A stretch of 64,000 nucleotides of DNA, taken from the NCBI GenBank assembly GCA_014898415.1, contig RCTD01000017.1:619001-683000 (forward strand), written 5' to 3'. Positions 49,176 to 61,430 of the stretch are shown piece after piece. Both the position numbers and the translations under genes were made by a program. Origin of the DNA: Stromatinia cepivora (taxonomy: Eukaryota; Ascomycota; Leotiomycetes; Helotiales; Sclerotiniaceae). The notes under the pieces are model-generated. The model was given only the letters and a program-made list of their open reading frames with translations. It did no database searches and was not told the origin of the DNA. Position 1 is the first letter of the stretch; each line of letters begins with the position of its first letter.

Positions 49176-50644
49176 TCACGAAATCCCCGCCACAGAAAAG
49201 CTGAGGAGTGAGCCAGCCATCAAACCTGCGACTAGATTGATCATCATGAAAGGCCCGCTTGCTTCTCGTTCTTCCTCGTCAACATAATCACCGGCTGCCA
49301 TCATGCAAGAACTGCCAAGCCAACCATTGGTAAGTCCAAATCCACCTTGAACGACGAGAAGGTAGAAAACATCACTGTTAACTCTGGCTCCTTTACCCTC
49401 GATGTTACACAGAAGATATAAAGGAACAAAGCCAATTCGAAGAATGGAGAATATAAAAAGTGGGATGGGTCGAGCCTTGGTATGGAAAGGTAGAAGTGGC
49501 AGCAGACGGCCACAAAGATCACCGATATTCCAAACCAGAAATCCGAGGGGAATAAAAGCCTCAGGTTGAAGTATTCGAGAGGCCCCATCAGCGGGTATTA
49601 CTGAAACCACTTTCGACGTGAACACCGGGAAGAACATTGAGACAGCGAAACACATGAACACTCCTCCTGCCAACCAATGAAGTTTCTTGAAAAGCCTGAC
49701 CATACCAACGACCTCATGTTTCCCGTTCTCGTCAATCTCATCATCACTATCAGCTGATGATGCCGCGCGGCTTTCGAGGATTCGATTTTGTTTCCTAAGC
49801 AAGGGAAAGACGAAGACTAGTGTGAGAACACTGATGACCGTAGCCGTCAAGAAGTAAACAAAGGCCGAAGTTGTATTTTCCTTTACATCTGCAACCTCCG
49901 TATCTATATCAGCCCAGCGATCTGGCGGCGGAACAGCCAGAACCGTCGCAATCTGTGCTGCTGAAGGTAAAACTCCGGCAATTGCTTGTCCAGTCATAAT
50001 AGCTTGTATATATTCCGGTCTGCCAAAGCTCGACGCAAATGCAAATGCCCCATTTTGTAGAAGCCCAGTTGCGCAAGAGGTCGCGAATACCATTATCAAT
50101 GTGAAAGCCAGATAACCGCTCGATGAGACATCGCGAAAGTATGAAGTGGATATCGCAAGAAGCGTGAAGACTAAAGTATTAAGGACGAGAGAGGCTATAA
50201 TTCGTTTCGGATACGAGGCATTCAATTGCAAGTGACTGAGGAGTAGCGTGGAGCCGAGGTTCGTAACCGTTCCAACGGAAGTGATCGCAGATTGAAAGTG
50301 CTGGAGGATACTCTCATTGTCCTGGAATCGGCTTTGAAAATATGGTGCAGCTGCTAGGAACATATTCCTGTCAAGATATCAGCTTCTGCGCCCTCCCGAG
50401 ACCTCAGTGGAACATACCATGCCCAGAGCATTGCCACTCCGATTAACATAAAGATTCCATACTCAAACCATGAAAATGTCTCCCCTTCGACTTGATCTGG
50501 TAAGACGAGGACTGGTCTGCGAACATCCTCTTCGTGGATACTGGAACTGCTTGAGATAGGTTCATATTCGGGTTCAGTATCGGATTTTATGAATAAGGCT
50601 CGTAATCGGTCAATAGCCGTTCGATTATCGACAGAGTCGTTCAT
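49176..50644 (-). CDS. Equilibrative nucleoside transporter (ENT family)
   Basis: Exons 50644-50418 and 50367-49176 splice to exactly 473 codons (472 residues). The protein has a disordered cytosolic N-terminus of about 60 residues, then about 11 membrane segments. ENT signatures: SWFEYGIFMLIGVAMLWAWN with the conserved WN start of the first loop, NLGSTLLLS, ATSCATGLLQNGAFAFAS, SFGRPEYIQAIMTGQAIAGV, FLVWNIGDLCGRLLP and LLVVQGGFGLTNGWLGSSCM. The long loop with SADSDDEIDENG lies between segments 6 and 7 as usual. Yeast Fun26, the closest characterised fungal type, exports nucleosides from the vacuole; the site here is inferred. Confidence 0.93.
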
Positions 50645-52076
50645 TGAAGTTTGTTGGATTGATTAAAGACTAACAATTCACGCAAGGAAGTCGTTTGGAA
50701 TGAGATTTATTGGAAGTTGATAAGAACGCTAAACCTCATCCCATGTCAATATAATTCTTAAAATATTATCGGCGATATCAACACGTGTGATTGATTCGTA
50801 GAAATTAATTGTGAAACCCTTGATGAATGTTTGCCATGTGCTCTAAAGTATTGAATCTCATGAATTTATTGCCATATGTGAAGCCGGATGATCATGTAAA
50901 TGTCTCGGCAACCTCCGAACCCTCCGAACCCTCCGAACCTTCACAAAGCATGCTTTCTCAGCTATTCCGGCTTCCGGAGTGATAAGATGAATGAATAATG
51001 GAAGATTTTATAAAATCGTTGTTGCAAAGAAAGTTACTCATAATATATATTAAAAGTTCTAAATGGAAGTGTGTTAAGTGTGTTAAGTGTGTTGCTGGAT
51101 GATCCTACTCATTATTGGCCAACAATTGAAACAGGCACGAAATTGGCTTGTCAGACTACCACTCGAATCCCCTGTGTACGTTACCTTGTACAGTGCAACT
51201 ATGGTATAACCATTATCATTGAAGGATCATAACATATGGTCTTGATCTATATCTCAAATCGCAAGTCTTTTCTATACCTTACCTACTTATGGTCTCCGCT
51301 TGTCACCAAAATTGGGTTTCATCCCAGATAAGCCAATGTGAAGTACCACTTGGATGCTGGTTCACCTCATCGGCACCAAAAGGAACGATTCCATATATCT
51401 TAGGAGACAATGAAGGATCATCCCTTTTTCTACTTGCCGATTTCACAGTCATCATTGGAGCCTGCAGCGAAAACTCAAGACATGGCGATTCGTGCCCTTC
51501 TTGAGGATAAGTTTAACTTCTATGGAGTAAGTACCTCATATCTTTTGTCTGGCTGAACTAACTATGGTAGTTTCTAGCCAGTTCTGAGCTCTAGATTCGA
51601 AAATGCACCAAATCCATGTCTTACAAGGGTCATTGAACATTTACTAGCGGGCCACGCTCTCTCATACAAATTTTGGTGTGCAAAGTTGACCGCATAACGT
51701 GATGAAAATTTCATGCGATGCAACTATGTTTTGCATACTTTATGCTGCAAATCCTCAAGTGAGAAGTTTGAAGATTTCATATGGAATTTCGAAAGTTTGA
51801 TCTACAAAATATTGGTGGTACAACATTTGGGGATGGTTCTTTTGACAATATTGTGCATTCGTCTGTGTATGGTTGTGGCACAGTTCGTGCAATGTACATG
51901 GATGTATCAATATTTTGGCCCCCAAGTATGACAGTGTTTTAAACAGAGGTGTTGGACGAAATTTATCCACAGTCTGAGGGTTGTACGGAGTTTCTCTATA
52001 TTGGGAATGTGGTATTACATGCCTAGGACTATAGAGCGATATTCTAACTTCAATCCATACTATGAGCAAAATTTGA
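50645..52076. other. Gene-free stretch with short tandem repeats
   Basis: Three CCTCCGAAC units lie at 50912-50938 and a GTGTTAAGT repeat near 51069-51090. No convincing coding frame; it contains the ENT promoter and the 3' flank of the phosphoesterase gene. Confidence 0.45.
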
Positions 52077-53724
52077 TCAATATTTAGATACACCGTTGAT
52101 TTGCTTCCATTCCCAATTGCCACTTCTCTGATCTTTGACCTCCTTCACCTGAACTATTTCACTTTGATCGTGATAAATAACAAGAGCGGTTAAAGTTCGA
52201 TACTTGTTAGGGTCTTTGTCTACACGTTGGACTCCAGTGTCGAGGCCTATTGAGAACTCTCTTTTTGTCAAGCCCTTTTTGGATTCATGACCATAAATTA
52301 CCGTTGTCCGTTTATTTGGTTGCAATTTCTCTTGCTTCTTATCCCATGCCTATACGCATTAAAGTTAGTACTATTTTTCAAAAAAAAAAAAAAAAAAAAA
52401 AAGGTTTTTTGGAACTTACGTCGAACCACGGTTCCATACGTTCGAAACGTCTCTGATCGGCCTCCCTCATAAGCTTTCTCTCTTTATCATCTTTGTGCAT
52501 TGAACTTGTATATCCGCTTTCTGGATCTATAGATTTGATGTTCATTGTCTCAATGACACGTTGAGCCTTTAATTCAAAGTTCGGATTCAATCCGGCGTGC
52601 ACGACAATCACTTTATTACGTCCACCGCATTTCCCAAGAACTAAGATATGAGGAAGCTTTTTCAACCAGTCCTTTTCTCCACGGCTGAGCGCATCATAGA
52701 GTTTATGGTCGCTTCCGTCCTTATTTGGTGTCCTCAAATTTTTCATCACGGAAAATCGGTTATCCAGATGGCGGCTAGTGTCTTCTACCCATCCGTTTCT
52801 GGCGTGTTCAACATTCAACAACCAATCTTCGTGGTTACCGCGAACTCCATAAGCTCCATCTGCCATAGCATTACGCAAGACATCTTTAGAAGCCTCAATT
52901 GTCACCTCTGCCGGAGTCATATTAAGCCTACATGGTCTATTTTTCCTGCCCTTGGTTATCATATCTCCACCGAATATCTGAAGATCATGTTTTGGATTGT
53001 ATTGAACCACTTTCTTCAGACAATTCACAGCATCCGGCATTCCATGCGCATCTCCATAGACGATCAAGCGATCTCCGGAGTTGGGTCTCGGCAGGTATCG
53101 TTCTGGAAGTTCCTTAACGTCCACCGTTTCATGTGGAAATACCGGGAAGACACTTGCTTCAACGCTCTTCTTTTCGCGTGTGTCTGTTGCCGTAGCTTTT
53201 GATCCCCTCGGCTTATCATCGGGTTTAAGTTTTTCTATTCCACGAGCTAAGGAAGGTTCTTTTTTGCCTGGCTGCACATGCCGAAATGGATCGCTACGGC
53301 TGGAAGCACGGGGAGCACGAGGAGATGAATTAGATAAGTTGCGACTGGTGCTTCTCTTTGTCGTAGAGACCATTTGAGTATTGGAAGTAGTAGATGGTGT
53401 CTCATGTCTTCCAACGGAACCTCCAGTGTCACGGCTGGGAGCAGGTGAAGACATGGTGCTACCACCACTACTTGGGCCACGATTGTAATTGCTGCTTCGT
53501 TTTGCCGTCCGCAAATTTTGAGCAGTGGAAGTGGTAGAAGGTGATTTCCCGGGTCTAGCTCCTACAGCTTGAGTTGTCTGCCTATCATCCATTCGTGAAT
53601 GTGTATTTACTGGCGCCCGTCTGTCAGCCTCTTTCTCCCTTCTACCATGCCGATCTCTGCTCTCTTCGCTTCGATGCCTTTTCTCCTCAAGGAAATCTTT
53701 TCCCTTTCTTGTTGAAGATTCCAT
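52077..53724 (-). CDS. Calcineurin-like metallophosphoesterase (Ppn2-like)
   Basis: Exons 53724-52420 and 52349-52077, both phase 0, give 525 residues. Residues 1-210 are disordered, basic and Ser-rich. The catalytic domain then shows the metal-binding motifs in order: IVYGDAHG (GDxHG), IFGGDMITKG (GD), GVRGNHEDWL (GNHE), IVVHAGLN (HAG) and, in exon 2, VIYGHESKKG (GHxxxxG). This set defines PPP-like phosphoesterases. The closest fungal type I can name is yeast Ppn2, a vacuolar zinc-dependent endopolyphosphatase; here there is no obvious signal anchor, so substrate and location are open. The 70-nt intron holds a 23-base homopolymer. Confidence 0.85.
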
Positions 53725-54318
53725 GGCCTATCGATCAATAAAGCTTAAGAGATGTTATTTCGGTGCAAAAAAGTATAGCAATATAGTAATTGACTGTTGT
53801 GTTCGGTAGTCAGATATAATGATAGACAAAGAATCTAGAGTTAAAGAGTAGACATATATTTTGGTTTGCTAACTATGACAAAAAACCACGATATTCCGAC
53901 CTTGTGCCAACGAATATTAAAAAGGTCACACTAGGACACAAACAACACACAAAATTGCTCATCCCATCGATGCGAGAGATTGGGGGACCTTCCGGTCACC
54001 ATTCATCGCACCGTCTTTCACTCAATCGCGTAATGATGAAGTGGTCCCAACATCACAACTTTTCCTGCTATAAACGCCCGAGTAATTCGTTTCGTGGCCT
54101 TTTTTTTTGGAGCTAAGTCTTCTTTTTTCCGATGATTTATCTAAATTTGGTAGCCGTGGTTTCTGTTTAAATGATCGTTTGTAACGTCGTGATTAGTACC
54201 AGTATCTGTCTTAAACACTATCCTTTTCATTCATTCAAGCAATAAGTAGCTCTATGCAAAACTTCTATTTTAGGTTTGCGTATATAAATAATAATACAGA
54301 AATAAAATATATAAGTTT

Positions 54319-54630
54319 CTCTAGGGGAGTTAGAAATCCTTTTTTATATATACTTTTCATACAAATATAAATGAGAAACATGATTAATGAATTTATATGA
54401 AAAATGATGGATTTTCAAATGAACTAAAAAAGTATTTATATTCTTCAATTCTTTAAAATTTTAAACTAAAATTATCGGGCTCTAAACTAAAATTATCGGT
54501 TTTAAATTAAAATTATTAGTTCTAAACTAAAAGTGTTAGTCTTAAATTAAAATCATTAGTTTTAAAATTCAAGACCCTTCCAGAAAGAATTCGAAACTTT
54601 GTAGAAGAAGTATTTCAAAGTTCCTGAGGG
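54319..54630. mobile_element. MITE with CCCTAAGGG-type ends, copy 2
   Basis: The left end CTCTAGGGGAGTTAGAAATC matches the arm CCCTAAGGGAGCTAGAAATA of the copy at 22175-22685, followed in both by ATACTTTTCAT. The reverse complement of the right end starts CCCTCAGGAACTTTGAAATA and continues to CTTTCTGGAAGG. A 3-bp repeat, TTT, flanks it (54316-54318 and 54631-54633). The interior has a minisatellite of about 22 bp based on TAAACTAAAATTATCGG. At 312 bp it is shorter than copy 1. Confidence 0.6.
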
Positions 54631-57600
54631 TTTAATTGACATATTGTTGGCGCGGCGAAGGAGAACATCGAGATATTTTACGTAAGAGGTCCGTTGCGTG
54701 GTTCATGTTAGCCGTCGCCATGACCAAAAAGGCCGGTTGTGTGGGTTATGAGGATTTCGTGGGATGGGAGATTGGGAAATAGAATGACCGGCTGCGCTTA
54801 GGATAATGAATTGGATGGGATTTTAAGCGTGGGGGTTTGTTGTTATTTGCTGGATTGGGGAATGGGGTAGGAATATAGATGTTGTGTTGGAGGTAATAAT
54901 TAGCCGGCAGTGGGTGAGATGCGATATACAGGGCTGCAATAGAAGTGATCTTATGCAAGTCACTACCACCTTTAAGTGAACAAGACTTTATATGATTAAC
55001 GTATACACAAATAGTAAACATGCTTACAGGATGTGATTATTCTCACAAATGCATTGGTAATTTGTTCTGTTAGTCGCAGAGTTTTTCCATTATGGTGGGT
55101 TTAGATTTGGATTGGAGATGAGCGTTGCTCGAATTTGTTTTGCTATGTATGGATTTACTCATTCACGATCCTAATATTTGTGGATAGAATAGGATATGAG
55201 CAACGTTATTCTCGCTACTACAGTAGGAGTAGTAGTAGTAGTAGTAAATTCATGATTGATTTGATCTATCTATAGTTAAAGGCTACACGGATTATATGAT
55301 ATACTTTATATAATGTACTTTAAATTGAAAGAAATCTTTATTGATTCATAAGGATTAAAACTCTTTTTCCGCTGTACCTTTGATTGTATCCGAACCCCTT
55401 CCCATAGAAGATTCAGATTCTTTGGAGGATTTTTTTGTAAGAATCAGTAACGTCAAAAACCAATTATACAATGATTCGAGCTCTGCGGAGTCCCCCCGGA
55501 TATCTTGCGCTTGTCGCCCTGAGCCTCCTCTTCTGTTGTCCTTCCCTATGTATGCTGTGAGGAAGCAGTCGTTTTGGCAGTGGTATATCGCGCTTTGGAT
55601 CGTGCATAGTCGTTATTCCTTTTTTCCTATTGGCTGTATTTTGGAGTATACTTTGCAGTAGATACCTGGTATCCCCCAAAACCCTTTTATTCCTCCTTTT
55701 ATATTATAACCTTATCTTTTCCAAAAGTAGGGGTATCTCGAAAACTCTTCATTCTTTTACGCCCTTGAACCTCAATCTTTTCAATACTTCTCTGGAGTTT
55801 CGCAGTAAAGGAGAGGATTATTGTAGGAGATATAGTTCTGGTCTTCATTTTTTATTTGTAGAATTGTTTTGATTCATTTTATATGGTGGTATGTGGTGAG
55901 TGTGTGAATCCTTGCGATTTTTCCGATTTTTTGTACTCTTTTTTCTGTTAGAGATAACGATATTTTCGTGACATCGATAGATATTGATTTCTAATCTTCG
56001 AGAGAGGGGTATATACATCCTTAAGGTGAGGATCCGATATAAATAAAGGTTGATCTTTCGAAAATTTGATTTTGCTTTTTTGGTGTTCCTCGCTACTACG
56101 GTATAAAAGGAGTTGAGCATCGATTCTCATTCATTGGAAATGGGCCTTGGTGCGGAAACCTGAGCTGATATGGCGCATTGGATAAATGACAATGATCATT
56201 GACTTTGGATTCATGGTATCCGATAGCTCGGACTGTAGTCCAACAATGAGAAACATCTGAATTGTTGAATCTAATTGAAAACTCATATCCAATTTTCTAG
56301 TTCAGATTATTGGACACCCTGTTTGAGATGATGGCAAGGCCATAGAACTATAATTCCGACGAAAGTCGATGAGGATGACGGTGAAATTGCAAAGCACTGG
56401 TGAGAGGCGAGAGAAAGTATGTTGGTGGATTGGTGGAAAGTTGAGATAGGAAGTGATTCTGATGGTAAGCTGATAGTCCAGCAGACACCTCAGTTCTCCC
56501 TTCACATTGTATTCCCGATTATGTGAATAGTCGTTATTTCGTATCTAATGAAACAAAGGCGATATTTATACTCCGCTTGTACATTCGAGAAGGTAGGAGA
56601 GCTGTCGTATTGCTGTGGCATCGTTGGCATCGTATCTTGGTTTCCTGCGCGCGGCATGGAAATATGATAATTCACTCCAATGTTGTGAATCGAAGGAGAG
56701 GTCAAGTGTATTTAAAGCTGTGCGCCTGATATTCCTTTTGAACTGTAGCCAAAGCTCCACCGCCGTTATTTGTATGTTATGTTTTGCATTTTCTCTGCTT
56801 TATTTGGGCGTGGGAAGGCGAAGGCTTCGTAGTGCTGAGAATGGTTGCGTGGAAGTTCACCTTGGTCCCCGAATGTTATTGATTGCCGAGGATAATCTTA
56901 AAACAACTAAACTGCCATAGGTGATGATAATCCGTTAATAACAACAGCATGTTTATTCGATTTGTTAATAAAAACAGTATTTGTATTTGGCTTGGCAACC
57001 AAAATCCATATTTTCATTGCCAGATAACTCTCATGATAGCAAAGAAGACTAAAAACTGAAAATACTAGTCCTCACCCCTCCAAATTATATACTAGGTACA
57101 TACTGTGTCATGTAATTTTTCCGGGTTTCTCCAATGGTCTCTTATCCACCCAGTTCGAGGCTGATTAACACTTTGTTTGAAGAATCTTTGCCGGAACTGT
57201 GAGAGAGTTTTGTAGTCGAGTTTTGTATTGAGGAGGCGGACTTAATAGCGACACCGGCTCCAGATTATCGAACGAGGGTGTCATCAAGTAGGAATTCCGG
57301 TTTCTAAGAATTGATTATGTAGACATGGGAGTATGTAAGTGCTTTGCTTCTTGGATCTATGAAGTCTCGAACAAGCTTTATGAAAAGATGGGCACACATG
57401 GAACAGGTGCCATGTCAGTGAAAAATATGCAATGGAAACAAGATTCAAAATTTTCGCGGCGGATCGTACAGATATATATACCACTTAAAATTTTTGGAGC
57501 TAGACATAATGATGCAATAGTCGATAAATGATGAAAAATGAGATTCATCTTGATTCGCAACGGGAATCTTTGAGTTGACGTCACTAGTCACAAATTAGTG

Positions 57601-58219
57601 AGGAGCGTATATGAGCTAGGAGCTAGTTTGTGAGACTATATATTTACCGAGACAGTTAATTTTGAAGCAACTTTGCCATCCTAGAGCTTTCAACATTCGC
57701 GATTCTTTATGTTTGAATAACCAGTGCCGGTTTTTGAGCTGTATTATCAGACTGTCCTCCGGAAGGCAACTCTGGGCAGATGTGGATGGATAAGGACGAA
57801 GTTTAGTCCGAGTCTGAGCTGAAGTCTTTTTGGAATTTTTGTGGTAATAATAAATCTCAAACGTCATATTCGCGAGTATTACTCGTGCGGCCAGAAATTA
57901 TGCCACACATTCCTATTCTAGTTTAGATTTTGGGCGCTCAACCTTAAAAAAAGAGATGGTTTAGCCAATAGAATCAATTGTTTTCTGTAGTTCCACCTTA
58001 AAAATCCATACAAAAGTAGATTTGTTCACTTCGAAATTATGACCTTGCTATATTTAGTATAGATACACGAGATCTATACTATTTTAGAATCTCGGAGAAT
58101 TTATCCACATCTATTTAAACCATAATAGGAATGTGTGATATACTTTCTGGCCGCACGTGTAGTAGATACAACGATTTTTAGCGCCAAGAATCGAAGCCAG
58201 CGATGTAATTGGACGTCGC

Positions 58220-58240
58220 GGGGGGGGGGGGGGGGGGGGG
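58220..58240. repeat. 21-base G homopolymer
   Basis: An uninterrupted G run on the plus strand. Long G runs are rare in this AT-rich region and may form quadruplex structure or mark an assembly-sensitive site. Confidence 0.85.
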
Positions 58241-58975
58241 TTGAGATGGAGAGGACAGATCTACAGCGACTAAGACTCAGTTAACTCGCCATGGGTCTAA
58301 CCCGATTGATTCAGAGCTGGGGAAACTGAATAAATATATGATTGGGAGAGTCGGCAAAGAGAATAATTTGTAAGAGTTTTCTTATTCACTCACTTTTGTT
58401 ATAGAAGCGAGAAAAACCAGAACTGAATACAGTTAGACCAATAACGACTTAACTGAGTTTTTACGGTAGTATGGTGTTAAAAAGTTAGTGTGGAAATAAG
58501 TCTGAAGATTCGAGATGGTGGGAAACAGTGTATATATCATATGGTTGTGATTATGATGGGTTATATGTGGTAATATTGGAGAAATAAAAGTGTGGAAAAA
58601 CTGTTACAATGGTTCAAAAACAGTTAGGTTCACAAAATGGTTATCAGAGTTTCGTTTTGTGAGCGGTGTTCATTGAACCCTAAAACTCTGAGTATTCAAT
58701 GTGTTGTTCATGATGACTTCATCAAGAGCAGATACCTTTACTCTAGTTCTCAGCTGCACTAATCCTCACCGGACGGTGTCCCATGAGCTCATTAGCTTTC
58801 TATTGATGATAATGCTTATCATCCGTAGCTCATAAACTATTGTACATGTTATCTAGATCTTCCAATAGTGAAACCGTCTGGTACTCGTGTCATCACCCAA
58901 GATGCAGACTATTTCTTTAATGGGGAGAAACCCTAGACCCTAAGGAATTTAAGTTCGTGAGTGCATTTCCTTACA

Positions 58976-58981
58976 TATAAA
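58976..58981 (+). promoter_or_regulatory. Probable TATA box of the 59287 gene
   Basis: TATAAA, followed 20-60 nt later by a pyrimidine-rich stretch and CACAACAC motifs, the layout of many strongly expressed fungal promoters. This would imply a leader of about 250 nt. Confidence 0.45.
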
Positions 58982-59286
58982 GCAGCTCAGTTCTTTCATT
59001 TTCTCAATCTTCTACACAACACTTTCGCACAACACTTCGAGATATGATTTCAATATTGCATTTCGAAAATAATTTTAATACTACAACCCCATGTATGTTG
59101 TATGTATGAAATATACATACTATATATACAACCATTACGATCTATTCATAAACCACGAGGGTCGCATATATCGCCATCGATCCACTGAGCTCATTCAAAG
59201 CATACAATATATTCGATATATTGATATAAACAACTCAGACAACCACAAATCATATCGAAAAACCTGCGAATCAATATAACGCAAAG

Positions 59287-60267
59287 ATGGATCGATTAAT
59301 AGAGACACGATTGTCGTGTAATCCGATCGCACTTGAAGAATATGTGGAAGGAAAATGGCCAGAAAGGCTCATTCACAACAGCCAATCACCTCCAAACGAG
59401 CCCAACTATGGAAACTCAGTTCACATCCACCCTGCCTATTCACTTTATCCTCCATTGAAAGGCACTTTAGAAGCAGCTTTCATGGTAGCAAGGCTTCAAC
59501 TCATGACAGTTGGCTTGGTCATTGTTTATTTCCAATGGAGTTCGCAATTTGAACATTGGATCAAAGAGTGTCTTAATAATCCCATTCCCTGGCCAATGAA
59601 GAGTACATTGTTTCTGGAGGGTATCTTGAGGAGTGCTTTGTGCAGGAGTCGAAAAGATGAAGGGTTGATGTATTTTTTGATACGGAATTTGGAATGGGAA
59701 CCCGTGGAGTGGAAGGAACCGGGAGTGATACGTTGTGAGGAGTTATCGGAACATGAGTTGGAGTGTGAAAAGCCGGAGTATGGGGAGATGGAACCTGAAG
59801 AACTGCCATCTGAACAACTGACGTTTGAAGATCAAAGTCTTGAAAGAATAGACGAGTTATCTGAGCCGGCTTACGATTCAGCATACGATTCAGTATATGA
59901 CGAAGGATTGAAATCTGATGGATGTAAATGTGATGGATGTAAATCTGATGGAGGGGAGTCTGATAAAACTATGGATTCGGAACAGAAGGAATGCATTCCT
60001 CACACACTGACGCTAGCGCTGTGTCCTTGGACCACATCATCATACTACGAAGAAACTTACGCCAAATGCATGGAAGAAACCGACACTTCGGAATGGGATA
60101 TTGCAAATAGCACAATATTTGTCCCAAGTGATGAGGTAAGGCTATTGATGGAAGTGAGCCATGGGTGTTGTCCCGCAGTATCGGAGGCTTTTATAGATCT
60201 GTCGAGTTTCCTCAGTTGCAATTTGTATTTTGAGGGGGGGGACGCTGAGTCATATTTTCAGGTATAA
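59287..60267 (+). CDS. Lineage-specific-looking acidic protein, function not recognised
   Basis: 326 residues, ATG at 59287. A first half of mixed character includes one hydrophobic stretch (AAFMVARLQLMTVGLVIVYF) that could be a membrane segment or a buried helix, then WIKECLNNPIPWPMKSTLFL. The second half is acidic with short repeats: ELSEHELE, PAYDSAYDSVYDEG, and KSDGCKCDGCKSDGGESD with regularly spaced Cys. It ends SLSCN-like text and GGDAESYFQV. There is no signal peptide. After the TAA the same frame stays open for another 108 codons (see findings). I recognise no family. Confidence 0.55.
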   Translation: MDRLIETRLSCNPIALEEYVEGKWPERLIHNSQSPPNEPNYGNSVHIHPAYSLYPPLKGTLEAAFMVARLQLMTVGLVIVYFQWSSQFEHWIKECLNNPIPWPMKSTLFLEGILRSALCRSRKDEGLMYFLIRNLEWEPVEWKEPGVIRCEELSEHELECEKPEYGEMEPEELPSEQLTFEDQSLERIDELSEPAYDSAYDSVYDEGLKSDGCKCDGCKSDGGESDKTMDSEQKECIPHTLTLALCPWTTSSYYEETYAKCMEETDTSEWDIANSTIFVPSDEVRLLMEVSHGCCPAVSEAFIDLSSFLSCNLYFEGGDAESYFQV

Positions 60268-61026
60268 TTGAATAGCAATTGGGATGTAGGTGAAGTTTTG
60301 GTTTCTTCTTTTTTTGGTTCTTTTGGAAGTGGATTTATATACTTCGGAATTCGGAACTCGAATTTGGATGGGGGAAAGGGGAGTAGAGTGATGAGCTTGC
60401 TGCCAACCAACAGCAGATTGTTTGAGAGAGTCAGTTTGGCGTTGAGAAGGGGGAAGTTGAGGCGGGGAGGGAGGGGTAGTAGGGAGGCGTTTTGGATGGA
60501 TAGTGCTTTCACTTTTGTTTTATGTAAAGTCCTACGGAACGAATCATTTTTGGTCGTGAACTCGGATATACATTTGCACGGATCAGATGACTAGGTGAAG
60601 AGGGAAGTAAGCTATAGGATTTTATTTGCTTCTGTGCTTCTTCTGTGAATGCAAATGTCTGATATTGGCTGCTCTTGAGGCAGGAAGATATCATTTTTAA
60701 GTCCTGAGAATCGACAGGTTTCATGGTCGTTGCTCTTGCTGTTACTGTCGCTGTTGTCGACACCGTTGGATAATTACCGTTGGTTTTTGTAATCTTATCT
60801 GGAGATGGGTATAAGATAATGACAACGGAGCATAGCTACTAGTAGTGAGAAATTATTGTATGTAATTTTGAGCAGAAATTCAAGAAGTATTGACCTGAGT
60901 TTGAAGAGGGTGTATATATTTCGGATGTCTCATGCCGGTGAGCCTGTTTCCACTCTGGTTAAGCTTGTATGAATACTATTGTGTAAATATATGAAGCGTG
61001 AATGCTTTTTATAGGAGTTTTGAATC

Positions 61027-61097
61027 ATTTAATCGTCGGGTAGAGTAGACCTTCCAAAGGAGCCTTAGGAGGCACATCTATAGTCCGACGATTAAAT
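61027..61097. repeat. 71-bp inverted-repeat unit (hairpin)
   Basis: ATTTAATCGTCGG at 61027-61039 is the exact reverse complement of CCGACGATTAAAT at 61085-61097, with a 45-bp loop between. Confidence 0.75.
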
Positions 61098-61245
61098 CAG
61101 AATGAAGCCAAATTAAAGGTATTCTTAACGGACTACTATTATAATATCTCTCTAACTTCAAGTTATTTTCTATTAGTTGATCTCTATCCGTATTTCTTCT
61201 TGATAACTAAATAGTATTAATAATCCGAACCATAAAAAGATTCAC

Positions 61246-61430
61246 CTGCTAATTGAATCACCGCCTTGACATATTCAGGGCTTAATAGCCTATATCAATT
61301 TGAAAGTACCCTAAAAATCTAATATAGCACCTAATTTAGATCACCGCCTTAAAACATTCAGGACTCAATAGTATAGAAAGTACCCTGAAAATGAAATTCT
61401 GTTATTGTATCGCCTAATTAGATTAGACCG
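61246..61430. repeat. Two-copy diverged tandem repeat, about 80 bp unit
   Basis: Units begin near 61246 and 61328. Each has ATCACCGCCTT, ATTCAGGnCTnAATAG and GAAAGTACCCTnAAAAT, and a partial third start (CGCCTAATTAGAT) follows. Confidence 0.7.

Larger units (their letters stand above)
53725..59286. other. 5.5-kb gene-poor, AT-rich region
   Basis: Apart from the MITE at 54319-54630, a (GTA)n run near 55225-55245 and a 21-base G run at 58220-58240, I see nothing I can support. The many short frames have no domains, and no exon chains could be built. Confidence 0.5.

Noticed and set aside
55380..55661. 93-codon plus-strand frame
   Set aside because: It opens at a TTG rather than ATG, has no domain, and lies in AT-rich DNA without splice support.
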